This document shows, in pieces, positions 13,413 through 25,139 of a stretch of 64,000 bases of DNA (positions within the stretch are counted from its first letter, which is position 1; each line of letters begins with the position of its first letter). The stretch lies in contig VXAZ01001688.1 in assembly GCA_013399875.1 (NCBI GenBank), positions 731,186 to 795,185 on the forward strand, written 5' to 3'. The translations under genes and the position numbers were made by a program. The stretch comes from Gymnorhina tibicen. Its lineage: Eukaryota > Chordata > Aves > Passeriformes > Artamidae. The notes beneath the pieces are model-generated. The model did no database searches. It saw only the letters and a list, made by a program, of their open reading frames with translations, and had not been told where the DNA came from.

Positions 13413-15463
13413 GTAATTGTGTATAGCAAGAAGGGAGATATCTCGAGACTGTTTTAAACCATTAGCTCTTTCTTCATTACACTGGCAAGCTGCTGCAGTG
13501 GTGCTAAGTCTGGCTGGAATCATGAGGAGGAAAGGCAGCAACTGGTTAAAGCTGCAGGATTATGAAATGCACAAAGCAGCATCTTCTCTATGTCGGAAGG
13601 AGCAGATAAAGCCGGCAGTGTACGAAAATGTTTCCAGAATAACAATATTACACTGCAGAAATTGCTGCGGTTACAAATCTCACCCCGTGCCCTTTGCAGA
13701 ACTGGCCTGGTCCTGCGCTTCCAGGAGCAAGCTCCAGTCGGTGAACTGGCACCAGCCAAACCTCCAGTTATTTCTGTAAGGATCCCATTTAACTGCAGGG
13801 ATTTGAGCATTTCCCAGAACCTGGCATTTGCTGAGGCTCTGGTAAAAGATCCTGGGAGTCCACAGATGAAGTAGCGTCCCAGTGAAATATTCATTACGGG
13901 ATGAAAAGTGTGGGGTTCAGTTCTTGTAGCAAACCTCCTATGAAGGCTTTATATACCTAAGGTTGAACCTCATTTACCTTCTGTTCAAAGAACAGCGTGC
14001 AGATATTTTAAAAAAATTTTTTTTTATGTACTTACGTTTTCATATCATCTGATTTAATATCATATTGCTGCAAATTTTGTATTTTTTATTTTGGTGATAG
14101 AGTTAGAGTTTAGTTTGAAAACATCATTTATGCCCCTGTCCCATATGTCAAAATCCATTCTGGATTCAGCAGCATTAGGGTTTTCCTTGACAATTATAAC
14201 TTGACAACAACTAAACCCTCATTCACTGTGTCACAGCCATGTAATTCTCTAGCAAACGGTTCCATGACTGAATGATTTGGGACTCTTACCCAAACTTTTA
14301 GGGTGCCTGTGATTTATTCCAGCTCTTATCCTTGAAACAATTTATGGAATGCAAAGATTCAATATTCTTGATTACTGCTCAGTAGCCAGAGGACTTCTTT
14401 TCCATCACTCCACTGGGGAGGAAATGTTCTAATGCATATATGTATATATATAAATGTTTATATTCATATTTTTTAACTCCTCAGGAAAGTGGCAGGAAAT
14501 GGAAAATAAGAAGGTGGCTTAGATGCAAACTAGGTGTTCGTATTAGGGCTATTTTTTGTCAAGACATTAGCAGATCAGCAGAGGGATTTGTGGTGGTGTG
14601 TGAATATTACAGAAATGCTTTTGGCTGTTTTACTGAACCTGTGGCAACTTCCTCATGGAAATAAATCATCTTATCTACCCCGTAGGTACAGGGCAGGGCT
14701 GCTGCTTTACTTCTTACCAATGGCTTTTAGTCCTGAGCCTTGCTAACCTGAGCATTATTCTTAGATCAAGGGGAGGATTTGAGTCGGTCTTTTCTATTAA
14801 TCTGTAAAAAATTTACTAGCCATAAATGTGTCTGTCTTAATGGTGGGGCTTTGTTATCTCTTTGTTTTGTGGATCTTAAGTTTTTACAAGCCATTACCAA
14901 GGTATTTGCACAGTAATGGATCAATCACCACCCTGTCCACCTGCTCGGAATTATCTAGCCTTTTAATATATTATTAATGTCTTTGATTTGCAGAGGGGAA
15001 GATTGCAGAGGCTATTTGTAGCTGTCTGTGTTGTACACTGAGGAAAAAAAATGAAAAATAAATGGCTTTATGGAGAGACAGTCTCCATGAACAAATATTT
15101 TTCATATTGCTGGATTTAGGAAACATAAAAAAAATTAAATTGAGGACTTAAAGGACCAGAACAATTTATTAAAAAAAAAAGAAGTAAAGAAAAGAGGAGG
15201 GGCAGTGGAGACTAACAGAACTCTCAGATGCTGAAGCCTCCTCTTGGTTTTCACACCTCACCTTGCATTCCTGTGCCTTTTTAGGCTGTTCCGTGCCTCT
15301 CCTGTAATAAACTTTCCCCACTGATGAGTTATGGATGCAGAGAAACCGAGGGGCTGTTTTTTGTCTCAGGGTGCACGTTTGCCGCTTTGCCATTCTTTTA
15401 CATTTTCATTCTTCATGCTGATGAGTCAGTCCAGATTTATATTACCGTGTTATTATGGATAGT

Positions 15464-15535
15464 ATAGACTGAGTCTCCTTGAAAGTAATGGCATGTGATT
15501 GCTTACCCCATTACTTTCAATGGGACTAAGTCTAT
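15464..15535. repeat. 72-nt near-perfect inverted repeat (hairpin)
   Basis: The left arm 15464-15491 and right arm 15508-15535 pair at 25 of 28 positions around a 16-nt loop (15492-15507). The inner 13 pairs, TTGAAAGTAATGG against CCATTACTTTCAA, are perfect. A third copy of the core, CCCATTGAAAGTAAT, lies at 15556-15570. The size and shape resemble a pre-miRNA, but no known miRNA seed was recognised. The CCATTGA core also resembles the old palindromic amniote repeats elsewhere in the window, which is the simpler explanation. Strand and expression cannot be told from sequence. Confidence 0.75.
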
Positions 15536-18500
15536 GTCATCCTTAGGGACTCCATCCCATTGAAAGTAATAGTCTGAGACTGCCCACATCGTTACTGGGC
15601 TTTAAATTGGATTGAATTTATACTGATCTGCAGAGGCCTGCCACAAAAAGCCTCATTTTTAACACATAAAGTTGATAAAAGTTTTTTGCCAGTGGTTGGA
15701 AAGTTTAATGAAGTATTTGAAACTGGGTTTGTAATGTTAAAAAGATTGGTTTATGTTGTTCGTGGTCCTTAGCATTTGACCTGAACACAGTCAGACGAAC
15801 CCCGGCAGTAACATACTTAATGGAGGATTTTTCTTCTACTGTCCTTTTAATCACTACTCATATATTTTCATTTCTTAACCCTCCAAAAGGCTCCTGCTGT
15901 GTTTTAGTGACTTCTGTATTCTATTCAGTTGCACCCTGTCAGTGTCCTATTACTTTCTTACATGCCTAAAATACTGCCCTAAAAATGTGTATAAATTATG
16001 GCACATTGTTTTGAGGAAAAATACTCACTGCTACTTTGAATAATAAAAATATACTGTACTTTCTTTAGGTAGAGAGTGTCCTTTCCTGAATCAGCAGCTC
16101 TTTATCCTATTGGCATAGAACACCTTTTTAAGAAAAAATCATCAGTTAATGTGAAAATATTATGGCCCTCCCTCTGATGGCAGGATGTCTGTTAAATTTA
16201 TTTAGAACAAGAGCTTTACTTCTACCCTTACTAATGTTAGGTGCTAATGTTCCCTTGGAAAATAAAAGTGCATTTTTTTATACTTTTACATAGCCATGAA
16301 ATGCAAGCAGATAAAATGAAATCCATTCCAGAAAGATTAATGTTACAATGATAATGCACTGGATGAAATGGAGAGACTAAACCTCTGTTTTTTCTTAAAG
16401 CCTTGATCAGTCCTAGGAGAAGGAAATGGTGACTGATGAAATGAGGAAATTTAGCAGAGGAATCCAAAAAGTGTCTGTGTGTCCTTCCCCCAGCCGTGCC
16501 TGTGGTGTCACAGAAATGACACATGTATATGTCCACGGTGGTGTGTCCACCTGCACTAAATGCAGGCTGTAGAACAAACACACGCTGTGCCCCCATTCAA
16601 TCTGTAATGCATCATACAATATCATATGAGAAATGCACTTTTCTTAGGTAATCGCCATGACATAATTTATTTCAGAAGAGATCACAGCGCTACAGCTGTT
16701 ACAAGTGATTTAGCAATTGAGTCATCAGCAGCATTTTATACATACTCATATTTATTAAAACCCTTCAGAAGCATTAGGACACATTTCAGCCCTATGGAAT
16801 GAATGGAAAACATGTCTTTAAAGGGGCAGTGTAGACTTTGTTTTATGTTTATTGGAGGCTGCAGTATGGCCAAATGTCACAGCCAGTCACAACTTGCTGT
16901 AACTCAAGCAAATAAAACATGCATATAGCCCTCTCTCCACAGCATAATATACCTCCTTTCATCATCATCATTATTGTAATATTCCCACATGTCACTGCAG
17001 GTAATGAGCTGAGCACCTATGCACGGACATGGGTAATATGCAGGTGTATATTTTTAATATGTGCTCATATGTTTGTATCCCTCTCTTTATCGAATGCTTA
17101 CCCACTATCAAGACTCTCGTAATATTTCTTCCCCCAAATTACTTCAGGCACATCCAGATTTTTAAACCAAAGTGGAGCATGGGTGTCTTGTGTGCGAAGA
17201 ACTGTTTCCTGCTGTAGATTCTTTCTGTGGCAGGAGCATAACTGGCAGCTCACTGGTTTGGGAGGAGGGTGCAGCAAAATGTACATTTTTTTCCAGGAGG
17301 ATGGTTGCTGTAGTTTCCCTTTGGATGTGAGAGATGGAAGGATTAGGTAATCTTGTTTACCAAATGAGATGATATAGCCAAGAAGTGAACATGTCCACTT
17401 CTTCAGACTCTATCAGCTAGTCAAATAAAACATATTCTTTCTCCTTATGGACCTTCCTTCCCTGATATTTTTATGCACATTGCATTTTAAAGAAATGTTT
17501 TATATATGTCTGTGTAGTAAAGGCCAGATTCCACCCATCTGGTAAAGAATTCCGTGATTATTTATAAACATTGCAGCAGAGAGGAATCGAAAGGAGGGGT
17601 TTGAGAGAGGAGATTGTGGCCTTGCAGTCTGGGAGTTGCCAAAGCTCTCAAAGCTCCATCCCTGGTAGTGATGCGTGGAAGTGGGAGTAGTTGGATGGGG
17701 GAGAGGCAGAGTTCCATCAAAGAAAGGGCAAAATGTTTTAATTTCTGATGATGATGCCAGGGAAGCTGCTGGAGGGATTTAGAGAAAGTCTTACCAAGTT
17801 CATAATGATGGATAAGAAGCAAGAAGTCGAATGCCTGAGATTTGTGTTGGGAGTTTAAGTACACTGGGACTGGGTAAGACTGGCCCAGAGGTGCTGGAAA
17901 CCAGCAGAGTAACCTGAGCCCTGTGGAACTGAAAAAATGGCAAATGGGTTCAATGACTTCAGGTTTGGGATGCTCTCAATAAGTGCTATTTTCATGCAAG
18001 TACTGACCCCTCCTCAAAAATCCAGTGCATTAATAGCATTTCCCGTTGTGCCTCTAAAGTTTGAGGGATGTAAAATCAGTAGCTGCTTTAAAAAGGTTTA
18101 ACCCAATGCTTCATGTGCTAAGACTAAGGATGATGGAAATTTGGGTTTCCATCCAGAGGGAAATGCTGCTGTTTATTTTACAGACTCACACTTCAGTGTA
18201 TGCATGTGTCTATACTTATGCACAGATGTATCATTTTAGAGTCATCAAAAATTTATTTCCCACCCTAAATGCACTATAACTTTTCCTACTCTCATAAACT
18301 CTTCTCACAGGGACAAATGCTGCTTCCCACCAGCAGTCACGCTCTCTGTAACAGCAGTGGTTTCCCAAAATCCATGGGGCCCTGTGGGGCTGGATCTTGG
18401 CAAGACACAGTGTTGCTTCACATATAGTCTGTTTTAAAATGATTGTCCCAAGGTGAAGAAAACTTTAAATAAGAACTTACATCTGCAATCAGGATATTTC

Positions 18501-19564
18501 ATGTAGAAGCGCGTTGCTCTGTCAGGGCCTCGAGAAGAGCCCCAAACTGAGAGATGTTTATTTGTCTGTGGTCCCACTTGGTGATTGTGGATCCCGAGAA
18601 AAGGACTGGACGATTGAGAGGGAGACTGGCATCAGAGGGTGATTGATGCCGAATGCCGTCTCTTAGGGCACTAGGAATTGTCCTTTAGGACAAATACGTG
18701 CTGTGCCATTCACAGGTATCGCTGTGCCAGGGCTGCCTCCTGTGGGTCTGGCTCTGGGGACTGCTGCTCTGGGCCTCCACACCCAGTCTGGCAGGCACGA
18801 TTGATGGGAGCTCCCTGGATGTGCTGGGCACCTCCTTCTCTCTCTAACCTGTGTCCTGGGAGGGGTTGTGGTGTCCAGGAACACTCCAGATTTCCTGCCC
18901 TGGCTGTTTTGTAGACACTGTACTTGTAGCATTTGTCTCCTTTGGAGAAGCAGCTGAGAGAGCCAAGTGTGAGGAGGATTAATTAACATTAAAGACTGTC
19001 CTGCGTTGCACCCTGTAATAGCATCGCATTCTAAAATGATGTTAAAATCACAGGATACAGAAACTGCATAGAAAACCAATAACCATTCACAGCCTTTACT
19101 TTAGGGTTTTGAACTTTTGCCACTAATAGGGACCATCTGACACAAGTCAGAAAGGCACAACGATGTTGAAATGATTTCTTGTGGTGATGCATGTGACAAA
19201 CATGAAATTTGGAGTTGTTTCAACTGTGATTTTTCTTTGTTGCTTTTGTAGATGTATACGTTTGTATATATTTCAAACCCCTGACAATTTCAAATTAAGG
19301 CAGGTGTTAACTTTAACTTCTTGCTAGGTGAAAAATCAGGCTTATTTTTGTACTTGGAGGGTGTTTTCAGCTTAACTCTGGAATTGTGAGCAATATTTGA
19401 GCTCATTATATTAGAGTTTAGTGCAGTGAGCACCAGCTGGTATGGAGTTAATGGCAGAGCTGGTGGGAAATGACATATAGCACATAATACATTTAACATG
19501 GATTTAATAACAATAACACAAAAACCATTTTTCCTGAATCCTTGTCCATATTAAATTGAGAAAT

Positions 19565-19614
19565 ATCATATAGTTATTTTATCAGTATGATCATATAGTT
19601 ATTTTATCAGTATG
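19565..19614. repeat. Perfect 25-bp tandem duplication
   Basis: A 25-bp unit beginning ATCATATAGTTATTTTATC is present twice head-to-tail at 19565-19589 and 19590-19614 with no mismatch. The identity suggests a recent slippage-type duplication, and it may be polymorphic between individuals. There is no coding context. Confidence 0.95.
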
Positions 19615-21784
19615 ATATCTAAAGGAAGACCTGCTTGTTTGACAAGGAAAACTGTTTGACATGAAAGGCTCTGCCTTAAATAACTGCTTTTCTTAGGTGT
19701 TATAATAATTTTACAACACATTTTGAACCAGTTTGAGTGACGCAGTTCTAGAATTTTTCAAGGCTTTGTGACTAACGTGGGGAAATAAAAATCTGTCCAA
19801 GTTGGGGTTTTGCTTCCCTCTTTATTTTCTCTTGGCATGCTAAAATATGATTGGTTAATTGATTAATGCCATAATTATAATTGGGAAGTATATTCCAACC
19901 TTCATTTACCCTGTGTTGGGGCAATAAAATACCAGGTCTGAGAGGAAGATTAGCAGAGGAGTCTTCTTCTGAAAGCTGCTGGTAGTAAAGGTCCAGTAGG
20001 AGTGTGTTATTTGGGAGGAATATCCATTTTTAGCAATGCTTTAGGTATATGCTTCACATTTACATTGTAGATTCAGTGTCTGTATATGCAGAAAGGAAAT
20101 GAAGATGCTTGAAATGCTCTCTAAGGTGGGAAGATATTTGTAAGAAACATTATTTAAAAAACCAGAAAACAAATGTTTCATGTTTTTATGATACCTCCTC
20201 TCTGTGTGAGAAGTTGCAAGAGATTATTTATATTTCCCTAGAATGACTGCATAGTCACTCAGTTGAGCTATTTTATTATGTTTCTCTTCTTCCCCCCCCC
20301 CTTTATTTATTTAATTAAAAAAAAAAAATTCTCTTTCTCTGTTGTTACCCATATCCTGGAGGAATTTGAACTTATTGTGAACTGATGGGTCTTATATTGC
20401 CCTGAAAGTGGCAAGATTTGTGACTTTTCTAATAAGTTGTGACAGTATGTTCCACACCCCTGCCTTTCTGCCAAAAAATCTAGGTTTCCTATTCTTCACA
20501 GGCATCACTGTTGTTGCTTTAAAATTTTATTATTCATGGTAGCATTTGCATTGTTGGAAACCCAAGCATTAAAAAATCATGAGGTAGGGCTGCAAATCAC
20601 CTGATTTTTTTTTTTTTTTTAATGAATACATTTGGTGGTTTTGGGCTCCTTGCCTTTTTTATTTTAACCTTCTGAAATATATACTTGGGACATACTTTCA
20701 GTTTTTCTGTGTAACCAGGAGAGGTAAAAAATTTCTTTTTTAAATGTAATTTTTAAGGGAAAAATAGAATTTCTTGATAATAACCAAATTCCAACATGAA
20801 AATCTTGCTCCATGTGATATTTAGTAGAGGATAGCAGCCGGGTGCTGCCCGTGTGAAGCTGTGTCTGTAAACCTGTGCTGGGTGAAGAACTGAGCCCCAG
20901 CTCAGTCACATCCCAGGGGAAACTGCAAATTTTGGGGCGCACACAGCTGACTCCCACGAGTTTCTACCAATGTGTTTGTTGGGAGAGGTTCTGTTGGGAA
21001 AGGACAAATATTCTTTGCTGCAGTCTCAGCCTGGCCCATCCTGGTAGGTCTTGAAAATCAAGGCTAAAACCCAGATTGGAATTTCCTTCAGAGGAGATCT
21101 GGGATGCTGCACTGCCACCAGCTTGTCCCCTGAGCAGGCAGGCTGCCACAGTCAGTGCAAGCTGGAGCTTTTTCCATATGAAGAAGTTTGCAGTGACATG
21201 AAGTCATATCAGAATTAAAAACTGGTCTTTGCCAGAGACGGAGGGGTTCAGTTTGGCTTCTGCTAAGACAGATTTTTAACTATGTTTTAATGAGCTTGGT
21301 ACACGTTTTCATTTATCATATTGTGCCGAGTACATCCAGTATTAGAGAACTGGAGAACGTGATGTGAGATTGCACTTGGGTTAAAACAATGAAAAGCTAA
21401 TTAGATGAAATAACTATAATATATTAATAGTTGTGTTATATTAGGTAGGTTATGGAAGTTGGGTTAATCTAAAATGGTTCTTAATAGAATTGCAAGAGCT
21501 GTCTGACTCCTGCATGTGCTGTATGGGGAGCCGACAAGGGATTTTGCTGGAAATCCAGGAAATCTGCATTAGAGTATAATGTTTCCTGCTGAGAGGGATC
21601 TGGTGAAGCAGGGGGGGAAATAGCCAATACTTCAGTGCCACTGCCTGTTACACAGGAATGCCGTTCCCTGCCTTTCCAGTTCACTTGGAAAAGCCTTTTT
21701 CAGTAGTGGAGAGTAAACAAGCATTTTTTCTTCTGTCCATATTGCTGAGAATATTGCGGAGGGTTTAGGAGATTTTTGAGATGT

Positions 21785-21850
21785 TCAAATTCTGCACTGA
21801 AAACAGTGGGAGTTCGAGTTTTAGCAGCAGTGGGAGCAGGATTAGTGGGA
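21785..21850. repeat. Old amniote repeat remnant
   Basis: AAATTCTGCACTGAAAACAG, GTGGGAGTT and AGCAGTGGGAGCAGGATTAG follow the order of an old sauropsid repeat in which TTCAGTGGGAGTTTTGCC precedes TTCAGTGGGAGCAGGAT. The middle is disturbed. It is decayed, short and without coding sequence; the family name is not certain. Confidence 0.45.
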
Positions 21851-23759
21851 CAGTGACAAGGGATCATCTCGTTATATTTACTGATCCAAATGGCTCTGAA
21901 TGGAGTTCACTTGGTGCCTGAGAAGTTACATCAGGAATGAATTTGTCCCACTCCAACACGTTGTGCAAACGTGTGCTCTCATTCCACCTGTTTGTTGCTG
22001 TTCCTGGCTTTGTTTTGGGAATGGCACTTGCAGGAGTGGCTCTTCCCATCCCAGAAAAGCTGGTGAAATAGAGGTTTTGAATTCCCCACTCCACCCTGTA
22101 CCAGTACCTTCTCTCTCGTCACAATCCATAGAGAAAACTTTAGGGGTGTGGAGGAGTTGGCATTGATGGGTGCTGGGAGCCAGTTAATCATTTAGCAATA
22201 TATTCCCAGTCACAGGTTACCTTGTGGCCTGGTTTGAGTTCTTAGACTTGTGGTTTGCTGGTTTGGTTTCTTCTTTTTTTTTTTTTTTCCTTTCACATTA
22301 CTGAACCTGAAATGCTAAATTTTCCCAGACATTTGTAATCCAGCAGTTGTTCTCTTCATCTTCAGAAAAAATCGTGGAGGTCACCTCCAGATTTTCTTTA
22401 TACCCTGTGACCATCTTGTTCATGGGAATTTACATTAAACAAGAATAAAAATAAATATTTGCTTTTTCTTGTTTTAACACTGCAATTCTGACCCTTGAAA
22501 TGGGGCCATTTCTGTAACTGAGTGATAGGAGCCTGCCTTGAGAATTTTTCACTTGCTTGTAAGAATGAAGCTTTTGATAGCTCCAGTTAGGCGGACACTG
22601 AGGATGTTTATATAGAAATGGATTCATTGCTATTCATGTTTTCAGATTCTTGAACATTTTAAAAAGATGTTCTGCAATATTCCTTTGAAGAAATAGCACT
22701 CTCAATAAAAATGTTGAAGCTATAAATGGAGATAATCTTGCACCATTCTTGTTTGAAAAGCCCAGAGAAAAGAGCACTGTGTAAATGCAAGTGTGCCTCA
22801 GACCTCTGTGTTGCCTCTCAGCTCAGGAACCTTCACCCCTCTGGAGCACAGCAGCACTGATTTGGAAGGGTATTTTAATTTTTGGCAGGCGCATCATCAC
22901 GCCCAGTGAAGATAAAGAAGATTTAGATCTGAACTATTATATTCTAAGCAGGGTACCAGGATGTCTTTGTGAATCAGGGGCATTTGGAATTGTCTCCCTG
23001 CCAACACATATTCCAAGCATGCATTATACTTCACTGAGACTGGTAAAAATGAAATATTTATTTATATTCTAGTCTAGAAAATATTCTCCTCAAAATTATT
23101 TTTGCATATTATTTGTATTAAAAAAGGATGAAAGGATTTTTTTTTTTTTGCAAAGCCATGCTTCTGATTTGGCTGGTAATACCATAAATAACAGTATTTG
23201 AAAATGTTTCTTTGAATAGGCTATAAAAATAATTTTTCCACCCAGTTCCTCAGAAGATAATTAAAATATTACAAATCAAAGTAATAGAAGCCCTGAATAA
23301 AAAAAGTTTCTTAAATGTAGTACTCAGCTTGCATTTAAAAATGAAAAGCACTGATTTAGTTAAAAATACATGCATGGAGATGCATATTACTTTAAACTTC
23401 AGAGCACTAAATTATTGTGGACTTGCACACATGGAGTGGATGGGTTTTTGGGGCAGAGCAGATCCTTGCATAGCCATATTTCCAAAAGCATTCTCTCAAA
23501 TAATTTAAAAACAAATAGAAAACTAATCAGAAGTGTGTGTGTATATGTTTGAATGAGCAGGCGTGAGTGTAAACAGCACATTTGTAAGCAAAAATATCTG
23601 TAAGGTGCATATATCTGCAGGCTGAAATGTTATCATAAATATTCAGATTATAATCTGCAATGTACAGAGTAGCCATGCATTATGCAAATCCATGTGTGTC
23701 TTCTGTAGCAGATAGAAATAGAATAGTTTCAGTAAGAAACAGAAAGCATATGGCATCCC

Positions 23760-24690
23760 TGTGCTTAATATTGTCAGGCTCGGGAGTTAATTTAGGACAT
23801 TTGATGGGAAGGATTTTTTTTTGCCTATAGCCTGTCACATTTAGGATGATGCACAACCACCTCGGCAGAAAAATACATTGAAATGTTTGGGATGTCTTTG
23901 TCAGTGGGAGTTTTGTCAGCTAATAAAGATGGTGCGTTTTGGCCCGAGATCTGTTCAAAATAAATTATATTTTTTGTCTAATGTAAAATTAAAATGAATA
24001 AACATCATAAAGCTGAAACCTATCCTAGTGGCTGTTTGAAAATTCCGGAGATGTGGCACTAGGGAGCGACCATCATTCCAGTGCAAAATGTGCCGAGCTA
24101 TTTTCAATGGAAAATGAAGAGCAGAAATAGAAGACTGAAATAACAATAGGCTGATTGCTTTCATTTTTTGGTGTGTAGTTTAACATTGCATTAAAGAGAA
24201 CAACTGAGTTCCTACATTTTTCCTATTTTCTTGTCATGGATATATTAGCATTACATGATGCATACTAATTATAAAGTTGGCTGTAACAAGAGTTCCTCTT
24301 GTGAATCCATTTAAGAACTGATTGTTTACTATCTTTTTCTGTAAGTATAAAATTTTAATTATGCCACTGACAGGAACTGTGCGTGATACAGTGCTCTACA
24401 TTTATCACTGGGAGAGGGCCAGTTGCAGAGCTGTTTGACTTTGGAGAAATCCTGATGCGCTTGCAATGTTGAGCAGCAGGTGCCACATTATTATGTACAG
24501 AAAAGCAATTAGGAAGCATATTGGATGAATGGGGAGTGCATTAATATTAGCAAGTACATTTGTCAGTGGTTTTGATGCGAGTCTTTTTCTTTTCTTTATG
24601 CAACATTAAGATTGTGGCTCTCATAAATTCTCCCCTTAAATTGCCATCTGTTCCCTTGTCATGCAGTAGTGAGGTAGAGAAAAGTTTTCT
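23760..24690. promoter_or_regulatory. Candidate conserved noncoding block
   Basis: This roughly 0.9-kb stretch has no repeats, few homopolymers, balanced composition and several retained CpGs (for example GGTGCGTTTTGGCCCGAGAT near 23931, GGGAGCGACC near 24063, GATGCGCTTGC near 24455). It also holds many homeobox/POU-like words such as TACTAATTATAAAG and AGCAATTAGG. That texture is common in vertebrate long-range enhancers and ultraconserved elements. Frames are all under 75 codons, so it is not an exon set. This is an impression from one sequence; only cross-species alignment can show constraint. Confidence 0.25.
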
Positions 24691-25124
24691 TGACAAAATG
24701 AAAAGAATTTCTTTTATTTAAAGTAGAAGCAAAGGAGCCTACACAAAGTGGGAGAATTGTAGGTTATGCAATTGAGCTTTGTATGTGTTAAGTAATTACT
24801 GTTGAATGTAACATTAACTATTGAACACTTACGATGGGTTTTTTTCCCTCTCCCCCTGGTAGATTTCAGTTTTTCAATGATTTTGTGTATTTTTGAAATA
24901 CGGTGTGAGACAGTTTTAAGTAAATTGTACAAAAAGGCTGGCAGCCCAAGCTGGGTGTCTCCAGTCCAGGGTTTGGTGGGGATCAGGAGCAGGCTTTGGA
25001 AGCGTTGGCCCTACATCCCGTGCTTTGGCCACATCCTGTTGGCCCCACATCCCTTTGGCTCCCAGTGCAGAGCAGTTGGACGTGGCCACAAAACACATGG
25101 AACTGAGCACAGAGATACAACTCG

Positions 25125-25139
25125 GTGTGTGTGTGTGTG
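25125..25139. repeat. Short TG microsatellite
   Basis: About seven GT units run uninterrupted inside a GC-rich patch. It is too short to be notable, but may vary in length. Confidence 0.9.

Larger units (their letters stand above)
7421..15463. other. Gene-free region with old repeats
   Basis: No gene is recognisable. The interval contains two old amniote repeat fragments (about 8330-8420 and 8700-8770), GC-richer patches at 9.3-9.6 kb and 10.0-10.2 kb that permit 90-140-codon chance frames, and a pyrimidine-then-purine stretch at 13.26-13.41 kb. The blocks at about 10.54-10.68 kb and 12.14-12.33 kb look like conserved noncoding sequence: mixed composition, and TAAT or TTAT words without simple repeats. 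This cannot be proved from one genome. The rest appears unique. Confidence 0.7.
15576..23759. other. Gene-free unique sequence
   Basis: No gene was recognised. Frames reach about 138 codons in the GC-richer patch 18.66-19.08 kb and match nothing known. The interval holds a perfect 25-bp tandem duplication near 19.6 kb, homopolymer runs (C10 at 20292-20301, A12 at 20317-20328, T16 at 20605-20620, T15 at 22274-22288, T13 at 23137-23149) and one old repeat remnant at about 21.79-21.85 kb. A mildly CpG-rich patch at about 18.50-18.67 kb precedes the GC-rich one. The segment 16.68-16.76 kb has the look of conserved noncoding sequence, without proof. Confidence 0.7.
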
